From the NCBI GenBank assembly GCA_029253285.1, contig JAQWZU010000161.1:1-37391 (forward strand): 37,391 bases of DNA, read 5' to 3'. Source of the stretch: Akkermansiaceae bacterium. GTDB taxonomy: Bacteria > Verrucomicrobiota > Verrucomicrobiia > Verrucomicrobiales > Akkermansiaceae. The position numbers and the translations under genes are program-made. Under the pieces are notes generated by a model. That model saw only the letters and a program-made list of their open reading frames with translations. It was not told where the DNA came from and ran no database searches. Below are positions 1-8,675 of the stretch, one piece after another; the stretch's first letter is position 1, and each line of letters opens with the position of its first letter.

Positions 1-302
1 CGCGAACGATGTTCGTGGGCCCCAAAGCGAAACTGGTAAGCTCCGACAATAAACGACGAACGACAGGCCGAGCAAACCGGAGCTGGAACATAGGCCCGTT
101 TGAAAAGCGTGCCTTCAGCCGCCAGCTGATCAACAACCGGAGTCTTCCCCTTGTTGGCTTCGTAGCCGTAGCATCCAATCCAGGGAGAGGTGTCTTCCTG
201 AACGATCCACAGGATGTTCGGTTTGTCTGCAGCCGAAGAGAAAAGAGAGCTGACGACCAGCGCGATGCCAGTCAGGAGAAAGGTGCTAATATTCAGTTTC
301 AT
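1..302 (-). CDS. Secreted sulfatase, 5' part only (runs off left edge)
   Basis: Reading leftwards from ATG at 300-302 there is an open frame of 100 codons that leaves the window, so the C-terminus is missing. Residues 1-25 look like a Sec signal peptide ending near SSAAD. Next comes KPNILWIVQED, the first strand of the sulfatase fold with its metal-binding acid (ED rather than the usual DD), then a GCYGYE segment and TPVVDQLAAEG. The formylglycine signature is C-S-A-C-R at residues 77-81, followed by a GAYQ...GAHEHRS stretch typical of planctomycete and verrucomicrobial type I sulfatases. Family members hydrolyse sulfate esters of polysaccharides after Cys is oxidised to formylglycine. The Ala at the usual Pro position and the second Cys inside the motif are unusual. 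The substrate cannot be told from this fragment. It is transcribed divergently from the glutaredoxin gene. Confidence 0.88.
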   Translation of the reverse strand, partial: MKLNISTFLLTGIALVVSSLFSSAADKPNILWIVQEDTSPWIGCYGYEANKGKTPVVDQLAAEGTLFKRAYVPAPVCSACRSSFIVGAYQFRFGAHEHRS

Positions 303-350
303 GTGAGTAAGACGATATTGGAAGTTCACCCTACGGAACGACGTGAGGAT

Positions 351-364
351 TTCTTCAAGAAGAA
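351..364. repeat. Inverted repeat in divergent promoter region
   Basis: TTCTTC-AA-GAAGAA is a perfect 6-bp inverted repeat with a 2-bp centre. It lies in the 147-bp gap between the divergent sulfatase (ATG at 302) and glutaredoxin (ATG at 450). The short centre suits a protein operator better than an RNA hairpin. No regulator can be assigned. Confidence 0.35.
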
Positions 365-385
365 TTCAGGTTCCAACATCCTATG

Positions 386-398
386 CCCTAAAATAGGG
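386..398. repeat. Inverted repeat in divergent promoter region
   Basis: CCCTA-AAA-TAGGG is a perfect 5-bp inverted repeat with a 3-bp centre, about 50 bp upstream of the glutaredoxin start and 84 bp upstream of the sulfatase start. It could be an operator or a small 5' leader hairpin. The sequence alone does not decide. Confidence 0.3.
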
Positions 399-449
399 TG
401 ACGCTCAGTCTGCTGGACAGTTGGGGAAAATTGCGAAACTCTCAAAGCC

Positions 450-686
450 ATGATGACCGTCTACATAAAACCCGGCTGCCCCTGGTGCATTGATGTCGAA
501 GCCTATTTGAAACAGCATGGCCACGAATACGAACGGATCGACGTCACCGCCGACCGCGAGGCCTTCGCTCGGATGCACGAGATCTTTGGGCAAACCTCTG
601 CCCCTTCCATGACCGTGGGAGATCTCAAACTCGCCGACTTTGGGGTCGAAGAATTGGTGCCCTTCCTGAAAGAGCATCGCTTGTAG
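450..686 (+). CDS. Glutaredoxin-family protein (CPWC)
   Basis: The 78-residue protein has a complete glutaredoxin/thioredoxin-like fold pattern: beta strand TVYIKPG, redox motif C-P-W-C at residues 10-13, helix, strand YERIDVTAD, the TSAP segment with the expected cis-proline at residue 52, the strand pair MTVGDLKLADFG, and a closing helix. The length fits small bacterial glutaredoxins. It is cytoplasmic with no signal peptide, and its likely role is dithiol/disulfide exchange. Two adjacent ATG codons (450 and 453) could both start it, and no strong ribosome-binding site decides between them. Its last 20 codons overlap, tail to tail, the end of the cupin-like gene on the other strand. Confidence 0.85.
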   Translation: MMTVYIKPGCPWCIDVEAYLKQHGHEYERIDVTADREAFARMHEIFGQTSAPSMTVGDLKLADFGVEELVPFLKEHRL

Positions 687-2004
687 CGGCAACACCGGGT
701 GTTTGAGAATGCGCTTGCTGCGGGAAGTCAAAGGTCAACACGAGCGGTTCAGTTCCCGTATTCTCGATTTCGACGCCGCCGCGATCAAGTGCGGCCTGGG
801 TCAGGAATCCAATCTCGGGATAGAGTTCCCCCAGCTTCATATCCTGGTGATAGCGCACTTCAAGTTTTCCAACCCGGCCACGCCCACCATTCGTATGGAA
901 TAGCGCGGGGCTCTCCGGGCAGAAATCGGTCTTCGCGCCGGGCGCAAGGGTGAGACGGAGGATAGAGCACTTCTGGTCACCAAGAACATCACCGTAAACA
1001 ATCCACTTTGCATCCACCCCGTCGCCGGCGAATTCATCGGCGGTGATCGCCGGACGCGAATTCTTCTTCACGAAGTCAGGATCCTGATTCGCCTCAAAGT
1101 CGAAGGTTTCAACGAGGCACTCCCAGTCTTCGTGCCGGTCTTTCGGATAATCCTCTTCCCGACAGGCATAAAACGCATCCGCTGAGCCGATGCGGCCGTC
1201 AAGTGTTCGGTCCTCGGCGAGGAAATGCTCATCCATCGTCACGTGCAACTCGTGCGTGCAAAGGTCCGTCGGTGAATGCAGCACACCATTCGGCATCACG
1301 AAGCCGTCATCAAGATGCATCATGGTGTGCGGCGACAGATACCGAACCCCATTATAATCGCCTTCTCCCCAGCGCTTCATGCACTCCAGGAAATCATCCT
1401 TCGTGACATAGGGATAGAGCCCCATGGCGGTGGTGTGGTAATGCGACGGATTAACCCCCGGATTATCGAAGGAATTGATGTCGTAGACTTCCCATTTTGA
1501 CCAGTGCAGGTGATGCGGGATAGGATTCAGATTATCAAACTTCTTGGACACAACCGGCCAGGTGATCTCGCCGAACAGTGATTCCGAAACGGCCATGATC
1601 TTCTCGCCCATGACGGCTTGGGGATTGGCCGTAATCAAATCCTGTAGCGAAATGACTTGCCCGTTCGGCGTAAGGACGTGTGCTTCTCCTTCACGAAATG
1701 GTGCCTTTCCCGTGCGGGTATCGATGACTCCGGTCACAATGGGCACGGTGCAGCACATCCAGATTTCATCGAGACCGGTTCCGCCCATGTAGTCCGGATA
1801 GTAGGACTTCTCATCCAGGCGAATCCGTTTACCCGGCGTACAAAATGTCCGGCCGGCGTAACGGTGCAGAAGTTGCAGCACCCCGTCGTTCTCATTCAGG
1901 CAATCATCGAGAATCGAATCCGGTCCGACGCCGGGCCCGTCAATCACATCCTGTTGAGGGTATTCGTGTAGTTTATCCGGCAGAATTGACGTCGAGGGAG
2001 ACAT
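625..2004 (-). CDS. Cupin-fold protein, possibly phosphomannose-isomerase-like
   Basis: This is a 459-residue protein without signal peptide, so probably cytoplasmic. It has cupin-like metal-site patterns: HHLHW near residues 163-167, a SHYHTT segment near residue 187, and then MPNGVLHSP with a THELHVTMDEHF block. The last part resembles the 'PaGxxHxxg...El...sD' pattern of type I phosphomannose isomerases and related cupins. A second beta-sandwich with LTLAPGAKTDFCPESPALFHTNG and a TLTFDFP-like end suggests a bicupin layout. I cannot name the enzyme; a sugar isomerase or a metal-dependent dioxygenase both remain possible. The coding region starts at ATG 2002-2004 and ends at a TGA inside the convergent glutaredoxin gene, a 62-bp overlap. 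The last 25-30 residues look less conserved in character, so they may be a run-on extension. Confidence 0.62.
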   Translation of the reverse strand: MSPSTSILPDKLHEYPQQDVIDGPGVGPDSILDDCLNENDGVLQLLHRYAGRTFCTPGKRIRLDEKSYYPDYMGGTGLDEIWMCCTVPIVTGVIDTRTGKAPFREGEAHVLTPNGQVISLQDLITANPQAVMGEKIMAVSESLFGEITWPVVSKKFDNLNPIPHHLHWSKWEVYDINSFDNPGVNPSHYHTTAMGLYPYVTKDDFLECMKRWGEGDYNGVRYLSPHTMMHLDDGFVMPNGVLHSPTDLCTHELHVTMDEHFLAEDRTLDGRIGSADAFYACREEDYPKDRHEDWECLVETFDFEANQDPDFVKKNSRPAITADEFAGDGVDAKWIVYGDVLGDQKCSILRLTLAPGAKTDFCPESPALFHTNGGRGRVGKLEVRYHQDMKLGELYPEIGFLTQAALDRGGVEIENTGTEPLVLTFDFPQQAHSQTPGVAATSDALSGRAPILRPQSRRV

Positions 2005-2289
2005 GGGTAGTGGATCTTGGGTAAGTGGGAAAAATTACGAGGTTTTCAATCTGGTAGAACAGAACGAGACGGGCCAAGGACCCGCAAACTGAAGGCGGAT
2101 GCTGAAGATTTGAGAAGAGAGTGGCAAGAGTGAATGGTAAGACTCTCTCAGCGCAGCTACTTCCCTGCTAGACTGACTGAACGGGGACAAACTAAAACGT
2201 CGATATTCGGCGGCTGAAAAAGATCTGAACTTTTTTGTCCAATAATCCTTACTTCCGTGGACCTGTTGTGAAGCTTACCCTTTTCACCC

Positions 2290-2820
2290 ATGCCCGTCGC
2301 GGATTCAGAAGACAATCACGAACACTTCACCCGCTTGCTTCTCGAAAGCGAGCCGGTGATGTTGCGCTCGATTCAAGTCGCCGTTCCGCATCGAGCCGAT
2401 GCCCGGGAAATCATGCAAGAGACGGCCGTCGCTCTTTGGAGACAATTCGACACCTTCGACTCATCCCGCCCCTTTATCAACTGGGCCATGGGCTTTGCGC
2501 GCATTGAAACGCGACGCTTTTTAGCACGGGAATCCCGCCGGGCCCAACTCTCTGAAAAAGCGATCGAGGCCCTCGAACTCGAAATGGAGCACTCGACGGA
2601 ATTCGATCATGCCATCGAGTCGCACCTCGCCACCTGCCTGGGCAAGCTCAGCGAAAAATCCCGTCGTCTGATCAAAGGCTATTACCATGAGGGGCGCAGT
2701 CCCGAATCTCTCTCAAAACGCGAAGGCCGGACGGTCGAAGCAATCTACAAAACGATCCAACGTTCACGCGGCGAGCTACAAACCTGCATCGAACGACAAA
2801 TTAGAAAGGCCCAAGCATGA
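2290..2820 (+). CDS. ECF RNA polymerase sigma factor (TIGR02989-like)
   Basis: The 176-residue protein has sigma-70 region 2 at about residues 12-78, including the ADAREIMQETAVALWRQFD helix and the WAMGFARIETRRF promoter-melting helix. Region 4 follows at about 112-170, with LSEKSRRLIKGYYHEG and the helix-turn-helix ESLSKREGRTVEAIYKTI. The FARIETRRFLARESR and RTVEAIYKTIQRSR wording is typical of the Rhodopirellula/Verrucomicrobium ECF subfamily TIGR02989. The stop overlaps the start of the next gene (ATGA), so the two are translationally coupled as a sigma/anti-sigma pair. It heads a co-directional run of secreted-protein and cytochrome genes that it may control. The start at 2290 gives the right N-terminal length for the subfamily. 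Confidence 0.92.
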   Translation: MPVADSEDNHEHFTRLLLESEPVMLRSIQVAVPHRADAREIMQETAVALWRQFDTFDSSRPFINWAMGFARIETRRFLARESRRAQLSEKAIEALELEMEHSTEFDHAIESHLATCLGKLSEKSRRLIKGYYHEGRSPESLSKREGRTVEAIYKTIQRSRGELQTCIERQIRKAQA

Positions 2821-3770
2821 GCGACTTCCCCGATTGGCAAACCCTCATTCAAAAGCACCTCGATGGTCAATCCACCGACGAAGAAGCCGGTGCCCTCTCG
2901 AAAGAAATCGAAACCAATGCCAAAGTGCGATCCGACTACCTCAAAGCGGCCCGCATTCATGGAGCTCTTGGTGATGAAGTCATCTCTTTTGATCTGGAAT
3001 CCACCCCGCCCCGCTCTTCCGGGACTCCTTCCATTAGCTGGGCCAAGCCTCTCGCCGCCGCCGTGATTGCCGGAGCTTTCGTGGGTCTCCTTGGAGTTGG
3101 AGTCGTTTGGGCGATCAGCTCCCCCAAATCAGAGGAAAGAATGGTTTCCGTTTCGAATGGTAATTTTGAAGAGTCGCTTGGTCCGGTGCCACTCGGATTT
3201 CCGTCAGGCTTCGGCAATTGGAGTGGTGACCCGGCCGAGGTCATTGAAGAAGATGGAAATCGAATCCTGCGCTTTCTAGAAACCGCCAATGTCACCGGCA
3301 AGCCCAATGGCGGAGCTTCGGCCTGCAATGTCTTTCAGCTCATCGATCTCTCCTCTCTGCAGCAAGACTGGAATACGGACAACGCAGACAGCCAGTTCAC
3401 GCTGGAACTTTCGGCCCGCTTTCATCGGGAGTCCGCTCCGACCGATGCCGAACTGCCGAAAATTTCCGGGAGTTGCACCATTCATCTCTATCAGGCCGCG
3501 CCGGATTCCATTGGCAAGGCGTGGCCCCAGGTGATCAGTGAGGCGGTCGCGATCGGAAACAAGGCCGTCAGGGTTGAACCCGGAGAAGAAGGGAAGCGGA
3601 TCACCGCATCCTGCATTCTGGAACAGGAAGCCACCCTCGCGTTGATTTCGGTGAACGTGAATGCCAAGAAACCCTCAACGACTCCGATCAAGCTAGGCGG
3701 CTATTTCGTCGATGATGTTCAGCTCACCGTGATCAGGCAGCCCAATCTTCCGGTGCGCGTTGTGAAGTAG
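2817..3770 (+). CDS. Membrane-anchored anti-sigma factor partner
   Basis: The 317-residue protein has a short acidic cytoplasmic domain (residues 1-75, opening DWQTLIQKHLDG, a common FecR/anti-sigma opening in this phylum), one transmembrane helix at about 79-100 (LAAAVIAGAFVGLLGVGVVW) and a 215-residue extracytoplasmic domain rich in beta strands. The ATG lies within the stop of the ECF sigma gene (4-bp overlap), the usual layout for co-regulated sigma/anti-sigma pairs. No zinc-binding HxxxCxxC motif is present, so it is not a ZAS-type anti-sigma factor. Its inferred role is to hold the sigma factor at the membrane until an extracytoplasmic signal is sensed by the C-terminal beta domain. Recognition comes from position and topology, not from a strong family match. 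Confidence 0.72.
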   Translation: MSDFPDWQTLIQKHLDGQSTDEEAGALSKEIETNAKVRSDYLKAARIHGALGDEVISFDLESTPPRSSGTPSISWAKPLAAAVIAGAFVGLLGVGVVWAISSPKSEERMVSVSNGNFEESLGPVPLGFPSGFGNWSGDPAEVIEEDGNRILRFLETANVTGKPNGGASACNVFQLIDLSSLQQDWNTDNADSQFTLELSARFHRESAPTDAELPKISGSCTIHLYQAAPDSIGKAWPQVISEAVAIGNKAVRVEPGEEGKRITASCILEQEATLALISVNVNAKKPSTTPIKLGGYFVDDVQLTVIRQPNLPVRVVK

Positions 3771-3804
3771 TCACTCTGTTTCAGGCCTGCTTCTCCGATT
3801 TTCC

Positions 3805-4479
3805 ATGATGAAAAAATCCCTTCTATTTCCTGTTACTGCAATCTTCGCGATGTCGATGGGCCTCCGAGCCGAAGAACCGGAGTTTAAATCCGATCTCTTC
3901 AGAAAAGGGAAACTGGTCTACTCCGACGATTTTGACGGCGAATTGGATCGGGAACGATGGGGGACACCCAAGGGACATAAAATCGAGAAGGGAAAGTTGA
4001 TCATCGAGCCGCAATTCACCAATCGGGAAGAGGCGATGAAGGTGCTCAAGCGAGATCATCATCTCGGCTTGGAGCCGATCGGGCATCTCAACAAGATTCC
4101 GGAGAAATTCGTCTGTCACTTACGCTACAAGGTTGAAAAACCAAAGCTCACGCTCGGTCGCCCCAGTTTTCAAATTGGCCATCACATGATTGTTCTGGGA
4201 GTCCTGGAAGGAGGAGGACATCGGATCAAGCTTCCGGACGGCCCGGTGTTCTCGGAGCCTGATTCGAAAATGGCGCTCAATGAGTGGATCGATTTGGGCA
4301 TCGAGTATCAGCTCGGTAAAATCAAAATCAGCGTGAACGGCCACAGCAAAACCTACGAGCACGAGAAGGTCACCATCGTTAACCCGAAAGATAAGTTCGG
4401 TCCACGCTTCACCTTCAAGGGAGGTCCGGAATGCCGGATCTTCTTTGACTCCGTCCGCCTGTGGGAGTGCCAGGATTAG
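3805..4479 (+). CDS. Secreted beta-sandwich protein, concanavalin-like (function unknown)
   Basis: The 224-residue protein begins with a Sec signal peptide (MMKKSLLFPVTAIFAM..., cleavage after GLRA). The mature part starts with KLVYSDDFDGELDRERWG, an opening typical of LamG or 3-keto-disaccharide-hydrolase-like jelly-roll domains. It ends with FTFKGGPECRIFFDSVRLWE, the usual last strand pair of such folds. No catalytic signature is clear. It is probably periplasmic or secreted and binds or processes a carbohydrate. It lies 34 bp after the anti-sigma gene and 25 bp before a DUF1552 gene, so it appears to be part of the same operon. Two adjacent ATG codons (3805, 3808) can start it. Confidence 0.7.
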   Translation: MMKKSLLFPVTAIFAMSMGLRAEEPEFKSDLFRKGKLVYSDDFDGELDRERWGTPKGHKIEKGKLIIEPQFTNREEAMKVLKRDHHLGLEPIGHLNKIPEKFVCHLRYKVEKPKLTLGRPSFQIGHHMIVLGVLEGGGHRIKLPDGPVFSEPDSKMALNEWIDLGIEYQLGKIKISVNGHSKTYEHEKVTIVNPKDKFGPRFTFKGGPECRIFFDSVRLWECQD

Positions 4480-4504
4480 AGAACCCAATCCAACCAATTT
4501 CACC

Positions 4505-5791
4505 ATGAAAAACCAATTCACTCGTCGCCACTTTCTCCGCGGAACCGGAGCCTTGCTTGCGCTACCTACCCTGGAATCACTCGGGTTTCGCGCCTTCGCC
4601 TCGACTGCGGTGACCAAGCCACCGAAGAGATTGATGTTCATGGGTATCGGCTACGGGGTCACGGCCGAAACCTGGTTTCCTGACCTCAATGACAAGGGAG
4701 CCGGCTACAAGCTGCCGGCAGGGTTGAAAGCTCTGGCCCGGCACAAGGAGGACTTTACGATCGTCCAGGGCTGCAGACATCACTTGAGTCGCCAGGCACA
4801 CTGGGGAAGCACCTACTGGCTGACGGGGGCAAATCAATACGGCACGCCGGGACAGTCCTTTTCCAATACCATTTCGGCGGACCAGGTGGCCGCAGCGCAG
4901 TTCGGTCAGCATACCCGCTATACTTCAATCCAGCTGGGGACTGACGCTAACGACAGGAATGGGCATGGCCCTGGAAATTCGCTGGCATGGGACCGGCGAG
5001 GGAAACCTCTTTCGGCATGGAACTCCCCTCTGGAAACCTACCTCAAGCTCTTTGCGGCAGATGACATGCCACTCGCTCAGCGTCGGGCTATGTTGGCGGA
5101 AAAACGCAGCGTCATGGATTCCGTGCTCATCGAGGCAAAGGACATGCAGCGTGGGTTGACCAAGAGTGACACCGACAAGCTGGACGAGTATTTTCAAAGT
5201 ATCCGTGACATCGAGACCCGCCTGAGCAAAGCGGAGAAATGGATGGACGTGCCCAAGTCCGAAGGCCCTCTCGAAGCGCCTGAGGAAGCCTTGGTCGGAC
5301 GCAGCGAAATCGAGATGATGTACAAGCTCATGGTGGCCGCCATCCAGACGGACAACACGCGGGTGATTACCTACCGCGAGCCCGGGTCACGATTGCTGTC
5401 GAGTATCGGAGCGGGCGGTAACCCGCACAACGTGAGTCATTATCGCCTCGGTGCCGAAACGGAAGTCTCATCCAAGATGAGGGACAAGGCGCACAGCGAG
5501 TTGTTGGCCGGATTGATTGATCAGTTGAAAGCCACCAAGGAAGCCGATGGCAGCAGCCTCTTTGATCATGTTGCCTTGGCCTTTGGCTCCAACATTCGCT
5601 CCATTCATTATCTCAACAACCCGCCGACCTTGATCTCCGGTGGAGGCGCCAATCTCAAACTGGGGCAGAACCTCGTCCTCAATGAGGGCACGCCGCTGAA
5701 CAACGTCTGGCTGACGATGTTGCAGGGCATTGGGGTGAACGCGGAACGTCACGGGGACAGCACGGGAATCGTGAGCGAGTTGCAGGCGTAA
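4505..5791 (+). CDS. DUF1552 family exported protein (module A)
   Basis: The 428-residue protein starts MKNQFTRRHFLRGTGALLALP, a twin-arginine export signal with RR at residues 7-8. ATG 4505 is therefore preferred over an in-frame ATG 60 bp upstream that lies inside the previous gene. The body shows DUF1552 (PF07586) features: KPPKRLMFMGIGYG, a TWFPDLNDKG segment, SFSNTISADQVAA, a central coiled segment (YFQSIRDIETRLSKAEKWM), QTDNTRVITYR, HNVSHY, and SLFDHVALAFGSN near the end. The biochemical role of DUF1552 is not established. It recurs next to DUF1592-type cytochromes, as here (18 bp gap to the following gene), so an extracytoplasmic oxidoreductase partner role is inferred. The preceding ECF pair may control it. 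Confidence 0.9.
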   Translation: MKNQFTRRHFLRGTGALLALPTLESLGFRAFASTAVTKPPKRLMFMGIGYGVTAETWFPDLNDKGAGYKLPAGLKALARHKEDFTIVQGCRHHLSRQAHWGSTYWLTGANQYGTPGQSFSNTISADQVAAAQFGQHTRYTSIQLGTDANDRNGHGPGNSLAWDRRGKPLSAWNSPLETYLKLFAADDMPLAQRRAMLAEKRSVMDSVLIEAKDMQRGLTKSDTDKLDEYFQSIRDIETRLSKAEKWMDVPKSEGPLEAPEEALVGRSEIEMMYKLMVAAIQTDNTRVITYREPGSRLLSSIGAGGNPHNVSHYRLGAETEVSSKMRDKAHSELLAGLIDQLKATKEADGSSLFDHVALAFGSNIRSIHYLNNPPTLISGGGANLKLGQNLVLNEGTPLNNVWLTMLQGIGVNAERHGDSTGIVSELQA

Positions 5792-5809
5792 ACAGGAATC
5801 ATCCTAATC

Positions 5810-8446
5810 ATGAGATCAATGCGACATCTTCTCATCGCGGTGCTTGCGACAGGTATCGTCTCCGCTGCGGAACCTGAAGTTCACTTCCCGAAAAAGCACT
5901 TCGCCTTTTTCGAAAACTACTGCCTCGACTGTCACGATGCCGCCACCGAGAAGGGCGATATTAATCTCGAAGACCTGTCTTTTCAGATCAAAACGATCGA
6001 GCAGGCAGAGAACTGGCAGAAAGTGCTCGCCTCCCTGAATTCCGGGGAAATGCCCCCGGAAAAGAAAGATCAACCCGAAGGAGCGGAGAAGGCGGACTTC
6101 CTGGATGATCTGTCGCTCACGATGGTAGCCGCCCGCAAGATACTGTCTGATTCCGGTGGCAAGATCACGATGAGGCGGCTCAATAAGCGCGACTACCAGA
6201 ACACGGTCGAGAGCTTGTTGGGCGTGCGACTCGACAACGCACTCCTGCCCGAAGACGGCAGCTCTGGCGACTTTGACACGGTGGGTGCGTCGCTCTTTTT
6301 CTCCAGTGACAAGTTTGAGCAGTATCTCACACTCGGACGTCACGCGGTGGATGAGTTCTACGAGCGAAGGGCTGCTCGAACGGCAAAGCCTTTTGTTCAC
6401 CGCGTGGAACCGGAAAAGACGCTCAATGTCGCTTTGAGAAAGAGAGTCGAAAAAAATGAGGACTACCTTAAACGCTATGAGGCACTGGATGCGGAAATGG
6501 ACAAGGTGCTCGCTCTACCAGAGAACAAAGGCTTTGAAGCCCGGATGGGCACCAAGGGTAACCGCGGGCAGCTCTACCGTAAAATTGGCCCTCACCTCAA
6601 GAAGCTGAAAGGAGCTCCCAACCCAAAGGACTTTGGGTTTCCGAATTTTGGCCATGCCGCAAAATTCTTTCCCAAGGCGGCGCCCTATGACAAACACTAC
6701 GCCGGACTTCCTCATAGTGAGACGGGAACCTGGCTTCAGCTGACCATGGGTTCAGCAAAGATCGTGATAGCGCCGCCCAACGACATGCCCGTCGGAACGT
6801 ACACGTTGCGAATCAAGGCGGGAGTCACGAAGGAGTCGCCGGCTTTTCGTCACTTCCTCGAACTCGGATACCCCGCGGCCAAGGGGCTTGCCAGAGGACA
6901 GTTCGAAGGTTTTCCCCTGAAGGCGCTGCACGTGACCGGCAGTCCGGCCCATCCGGAATTGATCGAGACCCAGGTAACGGTGGGCAAGGATACGGAACGG
7001 AGTTTTGCGATCCGGGAACGTCAGCCTGCGTGGGGACCCATGAGGAAGCATTACTTCTACCCTGCGATGAATCGCAACGGCTATGGCCACGAGCCCTCGA
7101 TTTGGGTCGATTGGGTTGAGATCGAAGGTCCGTTGCCGCAAGGGGATCCCAGTCCGCTTGATACGATCTTTGAAGTACATCGTGCTGGAGGCAACCTATC
7201 GGACTTGGAGCGTGCCAGGAACATTCTTCACCAATTCGCGGTCCAAGCGTTTCGAAAGAGCGAACCCACACCCGAATTCATCGACTCGTTGGTCGAAGTC
7301 TACAAAAACCGATTGGTGATTGATGAAGAGTTCGACATAGCGATTCGAAAGCCGCTCAGCATGATCCTGGCGTCTCCCCGGTTTCTTTTCATGAAAGAGT
7401 CTGGACAGGACGGAGCGCCTCGTGCCTTGAACGATCTCGAACTGGCGGTGCGCCTGTCGTATTTCCTATGGAGTTCACCGCCCGATTCCCAGCTATTGGA
7501 GTTGGCGAAAGCAAAGCAGCTGCGTGACCCTGCTGTCCTACGCAAACAAGTCGATCGACTCATTCAGGACCCAAGAGCGCACCACTTCGTCTCCGGTCTC
7601 GCTCATCAGTGGCTTGACATGAAGCGATTGGATTTCTTCCAATTCGATGTCGCCCGACATCGCGAATTCGACGAAAGCACGCGAGCGGCAGCGCGGGAAG
7701 AAGTCTACCAAACGATCCTCCACTTGGTGCAATCGAAGGATCAGGGACAACTACAGAACCTTCTCAAAAGCAACTACGTCATCGTCAATGGTTTGATGGC
7801 TGCTCACTACGGTCTGGAGAGCGTGGTTGGCGATCACTACCGCAAAGTCAGCCTTCCGAAAAATTCGCCGCGCGGCGGGTTCCTCGGAATGGCTGCGATC
7901 CATGCCATGGGCAGCGACGGCAGGGAAAGCAGCCCAGTTGAGCGCGGGTCCTGGGTGCTGCGCCATCTCCTGCATGCGCCGCCTCCTCCGGCACCGGCCA
8001 ATGTGCCCCAGCTTTCGCGCCTCGCCGACAAGCCCCTCACCAAGCGGCAGAAACTCGCGGCCCACATGGAGGAAGCCCAGTGCGCGAGCTGCCATCGCAA
8101 GATCGACCCGATCGGATTTGGACTTGAGAATTTCGACGCTGCCGGCAAGTGGCGCCTGGTCGAAGGCAAGGGAAGGCACGAACACAAAATCGATCCTTCC
8201 GGCGCCTTCCATAATGGCCCGGCATTCGCTGACTACTTTGAGTTGCGCGATATAATTGCCAGACGCGAATCCGATTTCGCCCGGGGGTTCACCGAACACC
8301 TTATCAGTTATGGTCTCGGCCGATCTTTTGGATTAACCGATGAAGATTTGGCAAACGAGATTATGACCGAAGCAAAGAGAGGAAACTTTACCGTGAGTGA
8401 GTTTGTGCAAGCTTTGGTCCGTAGTCAGCCTTTCCGGAGAAAATGA
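5810..8446 (+). CDS. Diheme DUF1587/1595/1592/1588/1585 cytochrome (module A)
   Basis: The 878-residue secreted protein has a Sec signal peptide at residues 1-20. The first c-type heme motif, CLDCH at 38-42, lies in a PSCyt-type N-terminal domain that includes the usual GEMPPEKK segment. Next come DUF1587 (RRLNKRDYQNTVESLLG, from about 120), a beta-rich middle region (about 190-470), DUF1595 (about 473-535), DUF1592 (ELAVRLSYFLWSSPPDS, about 540-665) and DUF1588 (RGGFLGMAAIHA, about 687-785). DUF1588 carries the second heme motif CASCH at 758-762 followed by KIDPIGFGLENFD. DUF1585 closes the protein and ends in the usual short basic tail. The domain order is the standard one for this planctomycete/verrucomicrobial family. 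The substrate is unknown; electron transfer during sugar oxidation is only a suggestion. It is directly downstream of its DUF1552 partner. Confidence 0.92.
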   Translation: MRSMRHLLIAVLATGIVSAAEPEVHFPKKHFAFFENYCLDCHDAATEKGDINLEDLSFQIKTIEQAENWQKVLASLNSGEMPPEKKDQPEGAEKADFLDDLSLTMVAARKILSDSGGKITMRRLNKRDYQNTVESLLGVRLDNALLPEDGSSGDFDTVGASLFFSSDKFEQYLTLGRHAVDEFYERRAARTAKPFVHRVEPEKTLNVALRKRVEKNEDYLKRYEALDAEMDKVLALPENKGFEARMGTKGNRGQLYRKIGPHLKKLKGAPNPKDFGFPNFGHAAKFFPKAAPYDKHYAGLPHSETGTWLQLTMGSAKIVIAPPNDMPVGTYTLRIKAGVTKESPAFRHFLELGYPAAKGLARGQFEGFPLKALHVTGSPAHPELIETQVTVGKDTERSFAIRERQPAWGPMRKHYFYPAMNRNGYGHEPSIWVDWVEIEGPLPQGDPSPLDTIFEVHRAGGNLSDLERARNILHQFAVQAFRKSEPTPEFIDSLVEVYKNRLVIDEEFDIAIRKPLSMILASPRFLFMKESGQDGAPRALNDLELAVRLSYFLWSSPPDSQLLELAKAKQLRDPAVLRKQVDRLIQDPRAHHFVSGLAHQWLDMKRLDFFQFDVARHREFDESTRAAAREEVYQTILHLVQSKDQGQLQNLLKSNYVIVNGLMAAHYGLESVVGDHYRKVSLPKNSPRGGFLGMAAIHAMGSDGRESSPVERGSWVLRHLLHAPPPPAPANVPQLSRLADKPLTKRQKLAAHMEEAQCASCHRKIDPIGFGLENFDAAGKWRLVEGKGRHEHKIDPSGAFHNGPAFADYFELRDIIARRESDFARGFTEHLISYGLGRSFGLTDEDLANEIMTEAKRGNFTVSEFVQALVRSQPFRRK

Positions 8447-8520
8447 TTTTCACAGACCATCAAGTTTTTGAATTGGTTTCCCACCAAATAACGCCACCCT
8501 TGGGAAAGAGACCTTAAGAA

Positions 8521-8661
8521 ATGCCGACCCTGAATCGAATTCGAAAACCCCGCTTCGAGATTAAGAATGAGGGATTCTCTGAAAAATGTGGGCAGGTCGA
8601 AGCCCCACCGGAAGTCTATCGATACAGCCATCTCATCAAAACCAACCCAAGCTCCAAATAA
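8521..8661 (+). CDS. Possible 46-residue ORF between cytochrome genes
   Basis: In the 229-bp gap between the two DUF1592 genes, ATG 8521 opens a 46-codon frame ending at TAA 8659-8661, with a purine-rich GGGAAAGAGA about ten bases upstream. The product is basic and polar, with no signal peptide, membrane segment or recognisable domain. It could be a small leader peptide for the downstream cytochrome gene or chance. Nothing beyond openness and a possible ribosome-binding site supports it. Confidence 0.18.
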   Translation: MPTLNRIRKPRFEIKNEGFSEKCGQVEAPPEVYRYSHLIKTNPSSK

Positions 8662-8675
8662 AGAAGAGAAGACTT

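Noticed and set aside
2221-2289. Possible RpoE-like promoter (GAACTT at 2227-2232) upstream of the first ECF gene
   Set aside because: No convincing -10 element is found at a 16-bp spacing, and it does not match the element shared by the fasciclin and winged-helix genes.
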